A stretch of DNA of 9,567 nucleotides, from assembly GCA_021203685.1 (NCBI GenBank), contig JAJQAS010000204.1, positions 1 through 9,567 on the forward strand, given 5' to 3'. This document shows, one piece after another, positions 6,060 through 9,567 of the stretch. Positions within the stretch are counted from its first letter, which is position 1; each line of letters opens with the position of its first letter. The position numbers and the translations under genes are program-made. The stretch comes from Clostridiales bacterium. Its GTDB lineage: Bacteria; Bacillota; Clostridia; Oscillospirales; Oscillospiraceae. The notes beneath the pieces were generated by a model. That model saw nothing but the letters and a program-made list of their open reading frames with translations. It ran no database searches and was not told where the DNA came from.

Positions 6060-6214
6060 GAGCAATTAGCAATGTGCAATGTGCAATTCTGCGAAAAATC
6101 AGCCCTCTCCAGTCGCCTTGCGGCGAGGGAGGCTTTCGTTTTTCAGTCACTTCTCTGCAATGAACACGGCTGAAAACCCAACCATTGCACATTGCTCATT
6201 GCACATTGCACATT
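6060..6214 (+). repeat. Heptad-bounded intergenic element 1 (155 bp)
   Basis: The left end is GAGCAAT, TAGCAAT, GTGCAAT, GTGCAAT (6060-6087). The right end is the inverted array ATTGCAC, ATTGCTC, ATTGCAC, ATTGCAC (6184-6211). Next to the left array is a hairpin, TCGCC-TTGC-GGCGA (6113-6126), flanked by C-rich and GGGAGG sequence. Positions 6081-6132 match 45 of 52 bases of 8852-8903 on the opposite strand. Positions 6162-6190, read on the minus strand, match 23 of 29 bases of 8665-8693. No coding potential and no target-site duplication was recognised. It resembles a non-autonomous (MITE-like) element, which is an inference. It lies between metH and yitJ and fills most of that gap. Confidence 0.8.
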
Positions 6215-6249
6215 CTAACAATCGGCGGGGCTTTCGCCAGCGGGTTGTT

Positions 6250-8622
6250 TTACCCCAGCACTTCTTTCGCAATATCCACGCTCTGCTTGGCGTCCTTGGC
6301 GTAATAATCCGCGCCAATTTCCGCGGCGTACTCCGGGGTCAGCACCGCGCCGCCCACCCAAATTTTACAGGGGTGGCCGCTGTCGCGCAGGGCCTGAATG
6401 GTGGCGGCCATGGAGGAGACGGTGGTGGTCATCAGGGCGGAGAGGCCCACCAGATGCACGTCCTGGCGAATGGTCTCCTCCACCACCCGCTCTACCGGAA
6501 CGTCCCGGCCCAGGTCGATGACCTGGTAGCCGTAGTTCTCCAGAATCACCTTGACGATGTTCTTGCCGATGTCGTGGATGTCCCCCTGAACGGTGGCGAC
6601 GATGATTTTCCCCTTGCTGACGCTGGAGCCGCCCCGGTTCAGGATGCTGGTCTTGATGACCTCGAAGGCTTCGCAGGAGGCGTTGGCGGAGTTGATGAGC
6701 TGGGGCAGGAAAATCTCCCCCTTCTCGTACCGGTCCCCCACCCGGTCCAGGGCGGGGATGAGCAGCTCGTTGATGATCTCCAGCTCGGTCTTGCTCTGGA
6801 GCAGCTCTTTGGTCAGCCGGGCGCACTCCTCCTTCAAGCCCTTGGCAATGGTGGTGTCGATGTCCATCCCGGCGGCGGCAGGGGCCGCAGCGGGAGCAGG
6901 AGAGGGGGCGGCGCTGGCGAAGCGCTGGATATAGGCGGCGCTGTCCACGTCCTCGCCGGAGAGGACGCGGTAGGCGGCGATGGTGTCCATAATCTGCGCC
7001 TGGTTGGGGTTGACGATGGGCAGGTCCAGGCCGCAGTACATGGCCTGGGTCAGAAAGCTCTGGGTGATGCGGATGCGGTCAGGCAGGCCGAAGCTGATGT
7101 TGGACACACCCAGCACCGTATGCAGTCCCAGCCGCTCCGTCACCCAGCGGACGGCTTTCAGCGTCTCCACCGCCTGGTCCTGCTGGGCGGAGACAGTGAG
7201 GGTCAGGCAGTCGATGTAGACATCCTCTCTGGGGATGCCGTAAGACAGGGCGGCGTTCAAAATCCGCTCTGCGATGGCGAACCGGGCCTCGGCGGTCTGG
7301 GGGATGCCGTTTTCGTCCATGGTCAGGCCCACGACGCCTGCGCCGTACTTCTTCACGATGGGGAGAACGGTGTCCAGCACCTCCCGCTTGCCGTTGACGG
7401 AGTTGACGATGGCCTTGCCGTTGCACACCCGCAGCCCGGCCTCGATGGCCTGGGGGTCGGAGGAGTCGATTTGCAGGGGCAGGGAGACCACCCCCTGCAG
7501 CGCCTTCACCACGTCGGCCATCATCTTGGGTTCGTCCAAGCCGGGCAGGCCCACGTTCACGTCCAGAATGTCCGCTCCCGCGTCCTGCTGCTCGATGCCC
7601 CGCTCCAGAATATAGTTCAGGTCGTATTCCCGCAGGGCCTGCTGGAACCGCTTTTTGCCGGTGGGGTTGATGCGCTCGCCAATGACCCGCACGCCGTTTA
7701 GTTCCGTGACGTGGGAGGGGCAGCACACCCCCTGCCGGGGCTTGCCCTGCCGGGGAGCGGGGGTTTTCCCCGCCAGCCGGTTCCGCAGGGAGGCGATGAA
7801 GTCCGGCGTGGTGCCGCAGCAGCCCCCCAGCAGCTGCACCCCCAGCTCCAGATAGGGCAGCATCTGGGCGGCGAACTCCTCCGGGGTGATGGTGTAGAGG
7901 TTGGTCGCCGGGTCGGGGAGGCCCGCGTTGGGCTTGATGACCATGGGCAGCGTGGTCCACTGGGCCAGCTCCTGGGCCAGTGGGAGAATTTCTTTTGGCC
8001 CGAGAGAGCAGTTGAAGCCAATGGCATCCACCCCCAGCCCCTCCAGCGTCAGAGCCATGGCGGGGACGGTGCAGCCGGTGAAGGTGCGGTGATTTTCCTC
8101 AAAGGTCATGGTGGAGAGGATGGGGAGGTGGGTGTTCTCCTTCGCCGCCAGCACGGCGGCTTTCATGTCGTAAAGATCGGCGAAGGTCTCGAACGCAACC
8201 AGGTCGGCCCCGGCGGCCTCGCCCGCCGTCACCACCTCCCGGTAGAGTTCGTAGGCGTCCTCGAAGCGCAGGGTGCCCAGCGGCTCCAGCAGCTCCCCGA
8301 TGGGGCCAACGTCCACGGCCACCAGCGCCCCGGTTTCCTTTGCGGCGGTCCGGGCCAGCTTCACCGCCTGGTGAACCACCTCGCTGACGCCGTACCCGGT
8401 CCCCGCCAGCTTGTGGCCGTTGGCCTGGAAGGTGTTGGTGTAGAGGATGTTTGCCCCCGCCCGGAGGTACCGCCGGTGGACGTCCGTCACCACCTCCGGG
8501 GCGGTGAAGCAGAGGGTCTCCGGCCGCTGGCCCAGCTTGAGGCCCGCCGCCTGGAGCTGGGTGCCCATGGCGCCGTCCATCAGGAGGTAGGGGCGGGATT
8601 TCAGTAATTCTACAAAGTTCAT
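6250..8622 (-). CDS. metH: Cobalamin-dependent methionine synthase, lacking the reactivation domain
   Basis: Transfers the methyl group of 5-methyl-THF through cobalamin to homocysteine. It has 790 residues against about 1,230 in E. coli MetH. Domains in order: homocysteine barrel 1-285 (MDGAMGTQ; zinc ligands C205 in GFNC and C268/C269 in GGCCGTTPDF); pterin-binding barrel about 305-565 (RVIGERINPTG, DVNVGLPG, QIDSSDP, GVSNISFGLP); an Ala/Pro linker at 570-584; the B12 cap about 585-670 (EKGEIFLPQL); and the Rossmann B12 domain to 790, with the DxHxxG motif D681-H683-G686 giving the lower cobalt ligand. The C-terminal AdoMet-binding activation domain is absent; the upstream gene supplies it separately, as in Thermotoga TM0268/TM0269. 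The ATG at 8622 is chosen over 8640 because AGAGG (8631-8635) lies between them at proper spacing. Confidence 0.97.
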   Translation of the reverse strand: MNFVELLKSRPYLLMDGAMGTQLQAAGLKLGQRPETLCFTAPEVVTDVHRRYLRAGANILYTNTFQANGHKLAGTGYGVSEVVHQAVKLARTAAKETGALVAVDVGPIGELLEPLGTLRFEDAYELYREVVTAGEAAGADLVAFETFADLYDMKAAVLAAKENTHLPILSTMTFEENHRTFTGCTVPAMALTLEGLGVDAIGFNCSLGPKEILPLAQELAQWTTLPMVIKPNAGLPDPATNLYTITPEEFAAQMLPYLELGVQLLGGCCGTTPDFIASLRNRLAGKTPAPRQGKPRQGVCCPSHVTELNGVRVIGERINPTGKKRFQQALREYDLNYILERGIEQQDAGADILDVNVGLPGLDEPKMMADVVKALQGVVSLPLQIDSSDPQAIEAGLRVCNGKAIVNSVNGKREVLDTVLPIVKKYGAGVVGLTMDENGIPQTAEARFAIAERILNAALSYGIPREDVYIDCLTLTVSAQQDQAVETLKAVRWVTERLGLHTVLGVSNISFGLPDRIRITQSFLTQAMYCGLDLPIVNPNQAQIMDTIAAYRVLSGEDVDSAAYIQRFASAAPSPAPAAAPAAAGMDIDTTIAKGLKEECARLTKELLQSKTELEIINELLIPALDRVGDRYEKGEIFLPQLINSANASCEAFEVIKTSILNRGGSSVSKGKIIVATVQGDIHDIGKNIVKVILENYGYQVIDLGRDVPVERVVEETIRQDVHLVGLSALMTTTVSSMAATIQALRDSGHPCKIWVGGAVLTPEYAAEIGADYYAKDAKQSVDIAKEVLG

Positions 8623-8643
8623 ATAGGGAACCTCTTTCATAAT

Positions 8644-8924
8644 TTGCAATTTGCAATGTGCAATGTGCAATGGACGGGTTTTCAGTGTGGTTCGGGAAAC
8701 CCCTCCGCCGTCAAGCGGCACTTCCGGGGCGTTGCCCCTCCCTGCCCTTTCAGGGGAGGCAAGAGGGGTGGTCAGTTACAAAAAGATAGGTTTTTGATGA
8801 AAACCTTGCACTACGCCAAACAAAATTGCTAACGGAACAGCAAGCTCTATTCCTCCCTCGCCGAAAGGCGACTGTAGGGGGCCGGTTTTCCGCATAATTG
8901 CACATTGCACATTGCTAATTGCTA
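8644..8924 (-). repeat. Heptad-bounded intergenic element 2 (281 bp), inverted relative of element 1
   Basis: This fills the 299-bp gap between metH and the activation gene, and no gene is seen in it. The left end has TTGCAAT, TTGCAAT, GTGCAAT, GTGCAAT (8644-8671). The right end has ATTGCAC, ATTGCAC, ATTGCTA, ATTGCTA (8897-8924). Both arms match element 1 but in opposite orientation. Between the arms it has about 158 bp where element 1 has about 38. That extra DNA includes GGGGC-GTT-GCCCC, an imperfect stem around CCCTTT with CAGGGGAGG on its right, and the two-hairpin segment at 8789-8845. TCGCC-GAAA-GGCGA (8858-8871) corresponds to the element 1 hairpin. The last heptamer supplies the stop codon of the neighbouring gene. 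No S-box or cobalamin riboswitch signature was found. Confidence 0.8.
8789..8845 (-). repeat. Two-hairpin segment shared with the walJ-rlmH gap
   Basis: Read on the minus strand, the first 41 nt match 942-982 of the plus strand at 32 positions, and all nine differences are transitions. The following hairpin is kept in form: AGGTTTT-CATCA-AAAACCT here, GTTTCC-ACT-GGAAAC there. An outer CTTGC/GCAAG pairing is possible here, reduced to CTTG/CAAG in the other copy. In both places the segment points in the direction of transcription of the flanking genes. It may be a structured RNA or part of a mobile element; which is unknown. Confidence 0.6.
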
Positions 8925-9567
8925 ATTGTGCTTTCCGCAGGTTTTCCCGTTCTTCCGCAGCTGGCAGCTGCGGAACAGCCCGCAATTTGCGCAGCTGGGC
9001 GCCCGGTGGGGCCGGGGGCTGTCCGCCGCGCCCAGCACCGCCGTCACCGACTTCCGGGGGATCAAAATCCCGCTCTGGCTGACGGTCAGGCCGATGCGCC
9101 GCCGGGTGTCCAGCAGCTCGCAAAACCCCTGCTGCTGGCCAATGGGCAGGTCGCCGTAGCCGGGGCTGAACCGGTCGGTCAGGTGGAGGCCGCGGGTGGC
9201 GTACTCCCGGGTCAAATCGGCCTCGAAGTTGTCGCAGACGTTTTCAATGGCGGTGCTGGCGCAGCTGTCCAAAATCAGGGCCTTCGCCATGTCCGTCACC
9301 TGGGCGCGCATGAGCAGCGTCTCCACGTCCGGCCCCAACGTGGCGGCCATCAGCACCGCCTCGCCGCAGCCTGCCAGCAGGGTTTGGGTGTCCTGCCCCT
9401 CCAGTGTGAAGTCCGTCCCCCGGAGCCGCCCCCCGTCCAGGGGAAAGACCCGGTAGGTCAGCCGGGGGCGGGCGGTCTCCAAAATCCGCCGGGAACAGGC
9501 GGCAATGTCCGCTTCCGGCTCCGGCGGGACCTCCCCGCCGTGGTACCCCCGGTTGAGCAACTCCTCG
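8922..9567 (-). CDS. MetH reactivation (AdoMet-binding) domain protein, 5' end outside window
   Basis: Stand-alone counterpart of the C-terminal activation domain of MetH. It would bind AdoMet and, with an electron donor, remethylate inactive cob(II)alamin on MetH. About 214 residues are visible. The frame stays open to the window edge with no ATG and no spaced ribosome binding site, so roughly the first 5-10 residues are probably missing; the TTG at 9560 is not a credible start. The RxxxGY AdoMet motif is seen in DRFSPGYGDLPIGQQ, and the SxSGILIPRKSV strand is also typical. Near the end are four cysteines in a CX2CX5CX8C pattern, with R and K around them; E. coli MetH has no such tail, and it may bind an Fe-S cluster or zinc. 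The stop codon TAG lies in the terminal heptamer of the adjacent repeat. Its position upstream of metH supports the role. Confidence 0.88.
   Translation of the reverse strand, partial: EELLNRGYHGGEVPPEPEADIAACSRRILETARPRLTYRVFPLDGGRLRGTDFTLEGQDTQTLLAGCGEAVLMAATLGPDVETLLMRAQVTDMAKALILDSCASTAIENVCDNFEADLTREYATRGLHLTDRFSPGYGDLPIGQQQGFCELLDTRRRIGLTVSQSGILIPRKSVTAVLGAADSPRPHRAPSCANCGLFRSCQLRKNGKTCGKHN

Noticed and set aside
6060..6214. CRISPR array
   Set aside because: The repeated units are 7 bp, directly adjacent with no spacers, and inverted at the two ends; no cas genes are present.
4222..7701. Long plus-strand open frames at 4222-6003 and 6079-7701
   Set aside because: They lie opposite yitJ and metH, are rich in Gly, His, Gln and Val with no recognisable domain, and are explained by the strong GC bias of the real minus-strand codons. 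The same holds for 7711-8607 and for minus-strand frames opposite walJ, rlmH and merR.
8623..8921. Cobalamin or SAM riboswitch ahead of metH
   Set aside because: The gap was read on the minus strand for B12-box and S-box core motifs and none was recognised; the gap is accounted for by the repeat element.
9558..9567. TTG at 9560 as the true start of the reactivation protein
   Set aside because: The preceding codons are open to the window edge and the only purine-rich stretch (GAGGAG) touches the TTG with no spacing; the start most likely lies outside.

Overview
The window reads as chromosomal DNA of a GC-rich, endospore-forming Firmicute. The sigma-F operon spoIIAA-spoIIAB-sigF shows sporulation. 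The high GC, GC-rich Shine-Dalgarno-led genes and repeat-filled gaps suggest an Oscillospiraceae-type gut Clostridium (Flavonifractor/Lawsonibacter-like). That placement is an inference; no rRNA or other taxonomic marker is present.

Layout from left to right. Positions 1-125 are intergenic, with a GGCCGCCC inverted-repeat unit and the end of an unseen upstream region. walJ (126-899, +) and rlmH (1093-1575, +) follow, separated by 193 bp of structured repeat DNA. A 13-bp stem terminator (1589-1620) is shared with the convergent spoIIA operon (1619-3093, -), in which spoIIAA, spoIIAB and sigF are tightly packed and overlap by GTGA at the AB/sigF junction. A 300-bp divergent control region (3094-3393) holds a terminator-like hairpin in the spoIIA leader and a MerR-type promoter with a 19-bp spacer. 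It serves a MerR regulator with three predicted C-terminal membrane helices (3394-4170, +). A hairpin at 4190-4222 separates this gene from the convergent methionine cluster.

The methionine cluster is on the minus strand. Its order of transcription is a MetH reactivation-domain protein (8922 to beyond the right edge), cobalamin-dependent metH (6250-8622) and a YitJ-like fusion of a homocysteine methyltransferase domain to methylenetetrahydrofolate reductase (4249-6021). The reductase supplies methyl-THF, MetH moves the methyl group to homocysteine through cobalamin, and the separate reactivation protein would repair oxidised cobalamin because MetH here has no activation domain of its own.

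The least explained content is in the gaps. Two intergenic elements flanking metH (6060-6214 and 8644-8924) are inverted relatives of each other: a 52-bp arm matches at 45 of 52 positions and a 29-bp arm at 23 of 29. Both ends of each are tandem heptamers of the type NNGCAAT. The longer element carries inside it a 57-nt two-hairpin segment. A diverged copy of that segment (nine differences in the first 41 nt, all transitions) lies between walJ and rlmH, where it also follows a tandem heptamer array. The two copies keep their hairpins despite sequence change. This points to a family of structured, heptad-bounded intergenic elements, and it is the best candidate in the window for something undescribed.
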